DNA of 64,000 nucleotides, taken from NCBI GenBank assembly GCA_029339195.1, contig JAPTJF010000047.1, positions 62,001 through 126,000 on the forward strand. Direction: 5' to 3'. The DNA is from Micractinium sp. NFX-FRZ (lineage: Eukaryota; Chlorophyta; Trebouxiophyceae; Chlorellales; Chlorellaceae). Made by a program: the position numbers and the translations under genes. Numbering within the stretch: position 1 is the stretch's first letter; each line of letters starts with the position of its first letter. Positions 1 through 9,400 of this stretch are shown in pieces. The notes beneath the pieces were generated by a model. The model was not told the origin of the DNA. It searched no databases and saw only the letters and a program-made list of their open reading frames with translations.

Positions 1-329
1 GCGACAGGCAGCAGCGGCGGCAGCAGTGTGGCGGCAGCAGCAGTTCCGGCTCCCTAATTCTCAAATTCGCTTGCTGGCTCCGTAAATTTGCATGTACTCC
101 CCACCTTGGCCTGCTGCTCGGGCGTGCCGCCCAGCAACTGCGCCGCGGCAGCGCTCTTTGCCGCAATGGCCCGGCATGCTGTGTGGGCGCCAAAGGCCTT
201 GTTGCCGTCGGCCACAAACTCTACCTCGCTACCTCCCACTGACACGCTGATCTCCACGCCGCTGCTGCCCGCCACCAGGCGCAGCAGGTTGGCCGTCGCC
301 TCGTCGGGGGCTGTGAAGGCCAGAGCCAT
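1..329 (-). CDS. 5' exon of a protein with a GST-like N-terminal domain, possibly an aminoacyl-tRNA synthetase (partial)
   Basis: The first exon runs from the ATG at 329 down to 105 and ends at a good donor (AAG|GTGGGG). It encodes 75 residues; the gene then continues beyond the left edge, and no acceptor is visible in 1-104. The end of the exon reads like the helical half of a GST-like domain (FGAHTACRAIA, then QLLGGTPEQQAK). Such domains are appended to cytosolic glutamyl- and methionyl-tRNA synthetases and to elongation factor 1B subunits, where they mediate protein-protein assembly. No catalytic motif is in the window, so the synthetase assignment is inference from one exon. The gene is divergent from TIM8, with about 225 bp between the two start codons. 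Confidence 0.45.
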
Positions 330-554
330 GGCGATGAGACAAGTGCTAAGCTTTGTGAATCAATGCTGATAGCGATCGCCTGCAGAGCCTGCACCCAATG
401 CCGTATTTGAGCGCAGCAGGAGCCCAGCAGGCAGGAGTTTTGCTGCTGCCCATCAAATAAGCTTCCGAGCACCAGTTTGTGCCGATCAACCATTCCCGTG
501 TCCTCCCCGGTTCCTCCACAGCTCTTGCTGTCGGGTTTCAGGCAGCCAGCAGCC
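330..554. promoter_or_regulatory. Divergent promoter region between the GST-domain gene and TIM8
   Basis: This is the 225-bp gap between two head-to-head start codons, at 329 on the minus strand and 555 on the plus strand. It must hold both 5' UTRs and both promoters. No TATA box or recognisable operator was found; the assignment rests on position only. Confidence 0.4.
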
Positions 555-1635
555 ATGGCCTCGCAGCAGAAAGCCGCCAGCCCAGAGATGCAGGTCGGAG
601 AGTTGGGTTTGCTGCTAACTCGCCAATTGAAGAGTCAGCAGCGCTCTGGCCACCCTGCCACTTGCCCGTCACCGCCACCCTTCCTCTCCCTGCTCGCAGA
701 ACTTCCTGGTCCAACAACAAGCAAAGGCGCAGCTGCAGCAGACGATATCGCGGCTGACGGACGAGTGCTGGGCCAAGTGCATCGGCAACCCAGGTGATCG
801 GCGGCAGGCGGCGGCGGTAGGCGTGGCACCCCGAGCGTTTGCTCAACACTTTGTTGCATCCAAGCCTGTGTTGGCCTGAAGATGTGACGAGCACCATTGT
901 TGTGCTTATACATTATGTTTATTTTCCTGGCATTTCGGCGGAGCATAGTTCCATCTGCCTCGGCCGCTGTTCTTTGCGCTCTCATCGCTTCGCGTCCTCC
1001 TGTCTGAGCCAAGCACTGAACCACTCCCATGCCTGTGCTGCCATGCAGCACCACTTCTCCAACCGGTCCTACTCGAGAATACTCCCATGCCGCTGCTGCA
1101 GCGCTGACGCCGCTGCCGTTTGTGTTTGTGTCATGCCAATGTGCGTGTGCGCAGGCAACTACATGTCTTCCAAGGAGCAGAGCTGCATGGACAACTGCGC
1201 GCGCCGCTTCCTGGAGTCCACGCAGTTTGTGGTGAGTCGATCCTGGAAGTGCTGTCCTTCGGGGGTGCTGTGAGGTCGTTGTGGCTGCCTAGATGCCCAT
1301 GGTCGGGTGGCGAGCTGCGGGGTGCTGCCGAGTGGTGTTGGGCAGGTTGTGTGAGCACAAAGTGCATCAGGGTGGATGGCTGCAGCGAGTGGGTTGATTG
1401 GCGATGTGGCAGTGCGGCCAGGCTGCAGCTGCGTTTAATGCTGGTGTGTCACTGGAACACGCGTGCTGGGGCCGCACTGCTGGGCTGCGGCTGCTCCTTT
1501 CCTGCCCACCTCCTCGCTCCCCGCCCCCTGCCCCTTGCCTGCCTCCCTAGACCATCTTCCTCCCTGTGCCTCTGTGCCCCGCAGGTCAAGTACTTCCAGG
1601 CAAAGGCCAACTCCAACCAGCACTCCGACTTCTGA
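555..1635 (+). CDS. TIM8: Mitochondrial import inner membrane translocase subunit Tim8
   Basis: Four exons join in phase: 555-593, 700-793, 1155-1231 and 1585-1635, giving 86 residues, the usual size of a small Tim protein. The twin CX3C signature is complete: CWAKC is at the end of exon 2 and CMDNC in exon 3, followed by the typical ARRFLEST stretch. These cysteines form two disulphides that hold the helical hairpin. Small Tim proteins form hexameric chaperones in the intermembrane space (Tim8 with Tim13) that carry hydrophobic precursors to the inner membrane. The assignment to Tim8 rather than Tim9/10/13 rests on the RFLEST/FVVKYF context and is fairly secure. All three introns are GT-AG; the largest is 361 bp. 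Confidence 0.9.
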
Positions 1636-1887
1636 AGCTGACAATATAAGAAAGTGAAGTACATCAGCCCAGGGTGCATAGCCGCTTGATGTTTCCACTG
1701 CCAGCAGCGGCACCGAAACCCCACAGCCCTGCTCCCCCCCCCGTAGCCGCCTGTATGTGAAAGTCTGCACAACACATGATGCCGCCGCAGGCAGCGGCGG
1801 CAGCTGCCCTGCTCTCTGTAGGTAGGCCCCCCCTCTGACCAAAAAGCACCCCCACCGCCATTGCACCACGCCCGCGTGCGCGCTCGC

Positions 1888-1892
1888 TGTAA
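1888..1892 (+). terminator. Putative poly(A) signal TGTAA for TIM8
   Basis: TGTAA is the common chlorophyte polyadenylation signal. This copy lies about 250 nt after the TIM8 stop, somewhat far, so the link is tentative. Confidence 0.3.
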
Positions 1893-2122
1893 CATCCTCC
1901 TGACTGACTCGAGACGCTGGCAGGCAGAGGTGAAAGGGCAGGCATGGATGGTCATTGGGCGCCGCAGTGCGCTCGCAGCTGGGCCGACGTTGCCTTCAGC
2001 AGGAGCCGCGCTTGCTTGTTGTCGACATCATCTCCCCTGCGCTTTGGGCGGGGCCTGCCCTGCAGCCGCTTCATGAAGGGAGGCCCCCTGTGGCTACTGA
2101 TATACCTTGTAGAGGGAAGGAT

Positions 2123-2198
2123 GGTGTGTGTGGGTGCCCCACATGCGGCCTGCATTCCGTGGCGTGTGTGGGTGCCCCACTTGCGGCCTGCATTCCTA
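2123..2198. repeat. 38-bp tandem repeat, two copies, in the TIM8 downstream spacer
   Basis: Units 2123-2160 and 2161-2198 abut and differ at about three bases; each has the core GTGTGTGGGTGCCCCAC followed by TGCGGCCTGCATTCC. It sits in the 890-bp spacer between TIM8 and the next gene (1636-2526), in which I see no other gene. Confidence 0.85.
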
Positions 2199-2526
2199 CT
2201 GGGCGGCTGCACAGACGGTGACGGCAGGGCAGGCAGCTTGGCCAGGCGTATGTACATCGCTCCGGGTTTAGTTCATGTGCGTAGATTGCTGCTGGGTTTG
2301 TCTCATGATTCAAACTGAACGTTGAGATTATTGGAACTGAGGCTGCCAAGTTTATCGGTGCACATCAGGCATGCACTACTTCATGGCAGCATGACCGCTC
2401 ACCTTCCTGCTGCCCAGTCAGCACGGCAATCGACTTAGCGTCCAAGGCCCGACAGCGCTTTCTCTCCCACGCCTTGGAGCCTGCCCTCTCTGCACCACAA
2501 GCCAGCAACAGCAGAGACGGGAAGCA

Positions 2527-3614
2527 ATGGGCGGGTTGCAGCTTACCGACGGCAATGCCCTGCTGTTGTGCGGCCTGGCCACAGGCGGCTTTGGCGCCGC
2601 CATGCTGCTGGCCCCCCGAGGCGCCCACCAACACTTTTACGGCATAAAGGTAGTCGGGCAGAGCGCGGGATTGCGAAAACACCAGCGCCCGCGCGCTTGG
2701 CAGCATTAGGAAGCAGCGGCGCCGGTGCTGGCGCTCCGCACGCCCGCTGGAAGCGCTCTTGAAACCCAGGCCCGCATGCAACATGCATCCGTGTGTCCTC
2801 CGCCCAACCACGCACGACCACGCCACCCTCGCCCCCCAGAACTCTGCGGTCGCATTTGACGAGCCCACCATGCGCTGGTGCGGGTTTGCCAACCTTGTGG
2901 CAAGCGCGTACGCTGTCACCGCTGCGCTGGCGCCGGGATCCCAGGCAAGCGGGCCGCAGCCGCTGCCCAGGCAGCATGGCAGCCTGCAGCACCTGGCGCG
3001 CTGCCCTGCTCGCGCATGTTCTGCGTCCAGATGCCCCCGGGGATTGTCCAGCAGACTGAGAGGCTGTCGCTGTCCCTGTGTCCGCTGTGGTTGGTTGGTT
3101 CGTTTGGAGTGACGACTGTGCCTGCAGGACCATATGCTTGTTGGTGTCATCAGCCTGTGACCTCGGTGTGCATCACACCGCTTTTGCAGGAGAGCAAGAA
3201 GCCGTTCCTGAAAGTGGCGGCCGCGCAGTGGCTTGGCAGCGCGGCGCTCAACCTGTACTACGCATACGCCCAGGCATGGCTCGCTGGCGCCCTATGCTGT
3301 CACTGCTCAGAGTGGCTGCTCTGCCTGGCGTGCTCGTGCTGCTGCAAGGCAGTCGCATGCTTGGCCAGCTTGTGGCAGGAGGTACGACAACGACTGCCAG
3401 CTCAGCTGCCAGGCTGGCAAACTTCGGTGTGGAACCCGCCTGGAGATGGTTTTTACCTGCATTCACCTCACACACTGCGCCCGCACTGTTGCAGGAGGGC
3501 ACCCAGCGCAAGGGGGCCGCCTGGGCGGATGTGGGCGTGAGCGCTCTGGTGGGCGGCCTGTGCGCCTGGCGCGCCTTCTCCCCCAAGCGCAGGCAGCCTG
3601 GCAGCAAGCCCTGA
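2527..3614 (+). CDS. Unrecognised small four-helix membrane protein
   Basis: Proposed exons are 2527-2649, 2840-2944, 3190-3381 and 3495-3614, all phase 0, giving about 179 residues. Each exon carries one hydrophobic segment: ALLLCGLATGGFGAAMLLA, GFANLVASAYAVTAALA, AAAQWLGSAALNLYYAYA and DVGVSALVGGLCAWRAF. The end is basic (SPKRRQPGSKP). No family is recognised. Intron 2 has no GT donor at the natural end of the exon but a good GC donor (CAG|GCAAGC), so it is modelled as a GC-AG intron. Exon 3 is uncertain: it might end earlier at 3273 with a weaker GC donor, which would drop a Cys-rich stretch of 36 residues that looks less like coding sequence. Confidence 0.55.
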
Positions 3615-3842
3615 GGAGGGGCGAGGCATGCTGCACAACAGGGGCAGCCGGCTGTGAGCGTTCTTAGCTGGGCTGGAACGCGGCCCTTGCACAGTGCGGC
3701 GGCTCCACCTGCCATGTGCCGCCGGCCACGGTGCTTGTCTCGTGAGAATGCGTTGCACAACACATTGTACAGTTGCTTCTGGCACGTTGTGAGCAGTGTT
3801 GTGCAAAGCATGGGGACTGAAAGTTTCATATGCACACCTCCT

Positions 3843-3960
3843 CCGAGGGCCTTAGCGAGATGAGCGAGTTGCACTGCCACTGAGATGAGCAAGCTGCACT
3901 GCCACCGCCACAGGAGCAGCTTCTGCGAGGGCCTAAGGGAGATGAGCGAGCTGCCCTGCC
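3843..3960. repeat. Short imperfect repeats (GAGATGAGCGAG family)
   Basis: Three related segments lie at 3843-3880, 3881-3906 and 3923-3960. They share GAGGGCCT(T/A)A, GAGATGAGC(G/A)AG and a TGCACTGCCAC-like tail. They sit between the tail-to-tail ends of the membrane-protein gene and the ankyrin gene (3615-4322). Confidence 0.7.
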
Positions 3961-4240
3961 TCCATAAATACACGGACTAGTGACTTTCACGAGAGGGCAG
4001 GGCGGGAATTGAGCTGTCGCTGGCAGTGTGACTGAGTATGGGTGACATGTACAGTTTGCAGCAAAAAGGAGGGGAGCAGGCAGTGCCCTGCCAAACCTCC
4101 TTCACCAGGTCGGGCTGAAGCTTCCAGCCGCCTTCAGCCCAAGCCTTGCCCGCCGCTCGCTTCAGCCCAGCACTGCCAATGGTCTGCCGGGCCTGCTCGA
4201 GCAGGTGGCTAGCACCTGGCAAGCCTCACCCCCTTGCTGC

Positions 4241-4298
4241 TTGCAGCAGCGGGATGACATCGGCCTGGCGCAATGCCAGCAGCACACTGCAAAGGGGT
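4241..4298 (-). pseudogene. Decayed partial duplicate of the last ankyrin exon
   Basis: The segment 4241-4298 aligns with 4338-4394 of the ankyrin gene's last exon. Both share GCAGCAGCGGGAT, ACAT(C/T)GG and AAGGGGT blocks on the plus strand, with a small length difference that breaks the reading frame. It lies about 100 bp beyond the copied segment, just past the stop codon. It looks like a tandem duplicate of the final half-repeat that has decayed; use as an alternative last exon cannot be excluded. Confidence 0.6.
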
Positions 4299-4322
4299 GG
4301 CATCTGGGTCGGGCATATACCA

Positions 4323-5633
4323 TCAGCCCAGCGCTGCCTGCAGCAGCGGGATCACATTGGTGCGCCGCTGCGCCAGCGCCATGCTGTAAGGGGTAATGCC
4401 ATTGCCGTCGAGGACATCCACTTTTGCGCCTGCCGCCAGCAGCTGCGACACCACCGCTGCCCGCCCCTCCTGGCAGGCAAAGTGCTGCAGCAGGGCGGGA
4501 GGGCAGGCAGGTGGGGCAGAGAAGGCAGGCAGGGTGTTGCAGGGTGCAGGTGGGGCAGTGAAGGCAGGTACGGCGGGGTGTGAAAACGCATGGGTGTGCC
4601 AGCCATCGCTGCACAGCATAGCAGCTGTTAGCAACGTTATGCCACGCTGGCAGCTGGCTGGCTCCCAGCGCCATCCACGCTGTGCCGTCCGGATCTGTTA
4701 ACACACGAGCAGCACTGCCAGCTGGCTGCAGCTGGCAGCACCCAGGCATGCGAGCAGCTGACAGCCGGCAAACCGCGCCAACCCACGCAGGCAGGCGGCC
4801 GCAGGGGGCACCCTGGCAGCGCGCTGCAGGCGGCGCCTGCCTTCACCCAGCCTATCATACATGACCCCACCCACCAGCGGTGTCTGGCCCATCTTGTTGG
4901 CAGCGCTGGCGTCGGCGCCTGCCGCCAGCAGCGCCGCCACCGCGTCCTCCGACCCAGGCTGCTCAATCCCGCAGGCAAAGTAGAGCGGACTGCACCCATA
5001 GGCGTCCGCCTGGTTGGGGTCGGCCCCCGCCGCCAGCAGCACCGGCACGTTTGCCGCGTTCTGCTGGCACGCGCAGATCAGCGCGCTGCCGCCCACCCGG
5101 TCTGCTGCGTTGACTGCAGCACCCAGCTCGAGCAGGCGACGCACTGTGGCGGTGTCGTTGCCGGCGGCGTACATCAGGGCGGTACGCCTCTCGGGGCAGG
5201 CCTTGTGGATGTCAGCACCCGCCTCCAGCAGCAGGTTGACCACCTGCCATGCAGGGGCGGGGCACATCAAGCAGGTGTGTTGGCTCTGTGGCACAGGCAG
5301 GATGAACTAATGGCGTATGGCGTGCAACAGGGTGGTGGCTCATCAAATGGGGCAGGCCATGTGGAGTACGGCACCCGCGGCAGCATGCTACCTGCACCCG
5401 CGAAAGCAAAGTGCAGCACAAAAAGCAGGGCGGTCCGTACATCAAAGCATGCCCACACCCATCCAGCATCACCCAGTACTGCACCTTCCCACCTCTGTCT
5501 GGTCAAACGCAGCCGCGGCCATCAGAGCCGTGCGCCCCTCTTCGTCCACCGCATCCACCCGAATGCCTCCTGCCAGTAACTGCTGCACCTCGTCAACCGA
5601 ACCCTCCATCGCAGCCTCCACAAGATCGGCCAT
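4323..5633 (-). CDS. Ankyrin-repeat protein, 223 aa
   Basis: Three phase-0 exons, 5633-5493, 5243-4875 and 4484-4323, give 223 residues. The protein is almost entirely ankyrin repeats, about six: it starts MADLVEAAMEGSVDEVQQLL, continues with units such as RTALMYAAGNDTATVRRLLE and QNAANVPVLLAAGADPNQAD, and the exon 2/3 junction rebuilds the classic TPL|HFACQEGR turn of one repeat. There is no signal peptide, membrane segment or extra domain, so it is probably a soluble protein-binding scaffold; the partner cannot be told. The ATG at 5633 is the first in frame and starts directly with repeat sequence. Introns are GT-AG. Confidence 0.9.
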
Positions 5634-6334
5634 TGTTTGACGATGGGTGGGTGTACCTGCAGGAGAACGGGGTCGGGCGGCGGGAGGGCGGCAAGGGCGG
5701 GAAGGTGTCAGCGGCAGCCACGGCGGGCAGGGAGGCGGAGGGCGGCGTGGGCAGGATGTTCGCGCTTCTCCAGTGCGCTCGAAGGCTCAGAGGGCTCACC
5801 GGCTCACCGCTTGTTCGATGCGATCAGCGGGCGCGAAAAGCTGCGAGCGGTGTCTTGAATGTTTAGTAATCGCAAAAGGCAGTGCGCGCGTGCAAAGTTT
5901 TCGGGGGCTCCGATTCATGCTGAGACATGCAGGCGGTGAGCTGGCGGCGGCGGCGACAGCCGACGCTACTGCTCAGGACATTTGGGTAGGCCTCCTGGTG
6001 GGACATAGGCAGCAAGTGCATGGGTAACACTCATGTGCATACAGTGACCTTGCACTGGTGCAGGACCCACAGGTTCACAAGTCACACAGATTCACTGGCC
6101 CAAGCCGGCACATTGTGAGCCAGGAAGGTTCACTTGCCCCCAACCCCCCGCCACTAAACGACGTGGCTAGCTTGCAGCTGCAGCTAGCGAAGATTGAGTG
6201 TTGTTTGTGCGGGTTACAGACCTCCTGGTAACTGCTACGCGATGAACAAGTATATCAACGTGAGTGAACAGTAGTGTACAGTTGGATTTGACACAATCGC
6301 CGAGCTGCTCAGGCTCCGTCTTTGCCGTGCATTG
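5634..6334. other. Intergenic stretch between the ankyrin gene and the SNF2 gene
   Basis: The two minus-strand genes are separated by about 850 bp. The part next to 5633 must hold the ankyrin gene's promoter and 5' UTR; the part next to 6487 is SNF2 3' UTR. No RNA gene, repeat or convincing ORF was found. Confidence 0.5.
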
Positions 6335-6339
6335 TTACA
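6335..6339 (-). terminator. Putative poly(A) signal TGTAA for the SNF2 gene
   Basis: TGTAA on the minus strand, 148 nt after the SNF2 stop codon. Spacing and motif fit chlorophyte 3' ends. Confidence 0.4.
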
Positions 6340-6486
6340 GTGCTGCCGCCTGCCCAAACCCCATGCAGCTGGCACCTCCTCCCGCAGCTGGTCACGCCGT
6401 CTGCGCTGGCTACCAAGGGCGCCGCAGCCACCGCTGCTTCCGCCGCGCCGGGCGGTCGCCGCGCTGGAAGCAGCGCAGCACAGCGC

Positions 6487-9400
6487 TCACAGCAGCAGGG
6501 CCGCCAGGTCCTCCACCGACGACTTCCCGGCAGCTTCATCCGCCGCACTCCGGTTGTGGAACCGCTTGCGGATGCGCTCCTCAATTGAGTCTGACCAGAG
6601 GGGCAGGGGCAGGGGTAGGGCCAGGGGAGGGTGATGATTGGTGAGGGAGCAAGGCAGAGAGGGGTCAGGGTCATTGGAGCAGGAGGGGGGAGGTTGTGGG
6701 CCACTGCCGACGGGCGCGCCTCCCAAACAGCTGTGCTGGGGGGTGGGCGAGACAGCGGTGTTTCCTCTTGCAACTCCGATGAACTCAAGATCCCCCTGCA
6801 ACGGCGACAAGAACCCCACTTTTCCCTCGGCCCCGCCCCCGCCCACAACCCACCACGCAGGCTCCCCTCCTTCCGGACTATCACGCCCAACCCGCAACCC
6901 CCTCCACTCCCACGCCTCGGCACGCCCTCCCCCCACTGCCTGCCCCCCCCGCTCATCCTTGACCACCGCCCGGTGGACCCACACATCGCTCGTCTGCCCC
7001 GTGCCTTGCGCCCTCATGCCCCACCTGCAGCCCCCTCATCCCCCTCCCTCCCAGGCCCCCGCAACACCCTCATACGCTGCTGCCTGCCCCGCCGCCCTCT
7101 GCTGCCTTGGCTGCGGCGCACCTGTGACCACCATCCAGCACCAGTGCACCCACACATCGCCCGTCTGCCCCCAGTCCGCCTGCACACCCCTGACGCCCCC
7201 ATGCCCACGCAGTGCCCTGATGCAGCGCACCTGTGACCACCAGCCGGTGCACGCACACCTCGCGCGTCTGCCCCATGCGCCGCGCCCTGCTGATGATTTG
7301 CTGCTCCGTGAAGGGGTTCTCAGAAGGCTCCAGCAGCCACACGTGGTTGGCACTGGTGAGAGTGATGCCCACAGCCGCCACGCTGTGGTCAGGGCAGGGG
7401 GAGGCGGGCGGGCACACAGGGAAGGCTGGTGAGGGGGAGCAGGGGGAGGCGGGCAGGCATGGGAGCGGGCGCAAGTGAGGGCGATGCCTGCAGCCGCCAC
7501 GCTGTGCGGCATGGGGAGGCGGGCAGGCACACATGGTAGCCGGGGGCTGCGCAGCAGGCAGTGGGCAGGAAGGCGAGCGTGCAGGGCAGGGCAGGGGGCG
7601 GCAGCAGGCCACGCAGGCGGGCAGCCGCAGGCGGAACAGCAGCAGCAGCAGAGGGGGCCGGAGCGAGGCACGCACTTTCTGCCTGCCAAAGGTACTCACA
7701 CCGGCATCACGCCTGCCCATTCCACACCCCGGCGGGCGGGCGACTAAACCCGCGCCCCCACCCGCACCACGCCCCTCCCGCCCGCCGCCCGCCCTCACTT
7801 TTAGTTGAGGAGGAACACTGTGGTGGGGGGGTCATGCTGGAACGCCTCGATAGCACGCGTGCGCTGCTGCGGGCTCATGTTGCTGTCCACCATCTTCAGC
7901 TGCAGGCCGTGCCGGGGGAGCTCATCCCTGAGGAAGGCCAGCCCTGCGGGTGACATGACGGGGCAGGGAGGGAGGCGGCGGCAGGGAGCAGGGCAGGTTT
8001 CGAAAGCTTGCTTCTAGGGGGGTTGCAGTCTTGATTCCGTGACTGCATCCGTGACTCTCCCCGTGGCTTTAGCTCACGGCAGCGGGGAGGCGGGGCGCGG
8101 TTCGGTGTTTTAGAGTCCCCGGCTGCGGTGCCTGCCCATCTCCCTGCCGAGCATGCCTTGGGTGCTCTGCTGTGATGCTCTTGTGCTCGCACTCGTTGTT
8201 CAAACCCGCTTCTGTCAAACCTGTTCCAAACAGAACACTAAAAAAACAAAACTCTTTGATTTTGTTCAACAGACGGACAGGCCCCGGCAGCCCCCTGCCT
8301 CGCTCACCACCGGTGAAGGCGGAGAAGACGATGCTCTTCGCGGCTGGATCGTGCTCCTTGACCTTCAGGAGCTCCCGGATGAACGCATCAATCTGCAGGC
8401 AGGCACGGGAGGGGGCAGTTACTGCAAAGTCAATCTGCACGCATGCACGGGAGGGGGCAATTGTTGTAAAAGCCTCCACACGGGGCTTGCACACACACGC
8501 ACGCGATGCAATGCACACAGCGGCTGCCAGCCCGGCATGCGCTGACGGCTTGCGGTGCAAGCGTGCAAGCGTGAGCTGCTGTGGCCCACGCCCCGCAGTG
8601 GCTGGCACTGCGGTGCAAGGAGAGAGGGCTTCCTCAGTGCAGCATATGTCATGTTGCTGCCCACCTTGGCTCTGGTGCCTCTGGCCTGCACCTGGGCTGG
8701 CCTCTGCGTGGCTCAACCCAGGCACAAGCGCTTGGCACCAAACTGCTATAGCCCCGGCCTCACACCACCTACATACCTTGGCACGGAAGACTATTGGTTG
8801 GGAGGGGTCGCTGGTGTCCACCTTGTAGGCCCCTGCTCACAGATTGGCAGGTTGTGTGGCTTGGATCAGGACGTGCGCGCCGCCCCGCCCGCCTTGCCCG
8901 CCGCCTGCGTGCCCTCCCCGCCTGCGCACGCCCTCTCTCCTCCTCCCGACCCCACCCCACCCCAGCCACACACACACACGCATACACACCTCAAAGAACA
9001 ATAAACCAAGGTTAATGTAAGGGCCGCAGACTGAGAAAAAACAAGTGATCGATGGACGTACGAGGCAACACCACACACCCCGGACACGCACCTGCGCAGG
9101 CGGCGCGCATCTTCTTGGGCAGGCGGCGCAGGTCCAGGACGGACGAGGCCACGCGGCTCCGCTTGGCGGCATAGTCTGGGTCGGCCTCCATCGCCTCTGG
9201 GTCCAGACCGTGCAGCGTGAGAATCTGCTTGAACGAGTTGCGCGCGTCCGCCTCAAGGATGGCGTAGGCTTGCCGCTCCCGCTCAGGCAGGACCACCTGC
9301 AAAGAGAGAGGAGAGTGCAAGAAGGTTACACTGCGCGCAAGCCTCCGGCTCCAACTATGCGCGCAGACAAGTTGCACAGGACAAGGGGGAAACTGCACAG

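Noticed and set aside
3190..3273. Shorter exon 3 of the four-helix protein ending at AYAQ with a GC donor (CAG|GCATGG)
   Set aside because: The donor context is weak compared with the GT site at 3382, but the longer form adds a Cys-rich stretch of poor quality, so the choice is left open rather than modelled.
3977..4222. Minus-strand ORF (HLLEQARQTIGSAGLKR...)
   Set aside because: It reads protein-like for about 40 residues but has no partner exons or recognisable family, and sits in the 3' flank of the ankyrin gene.
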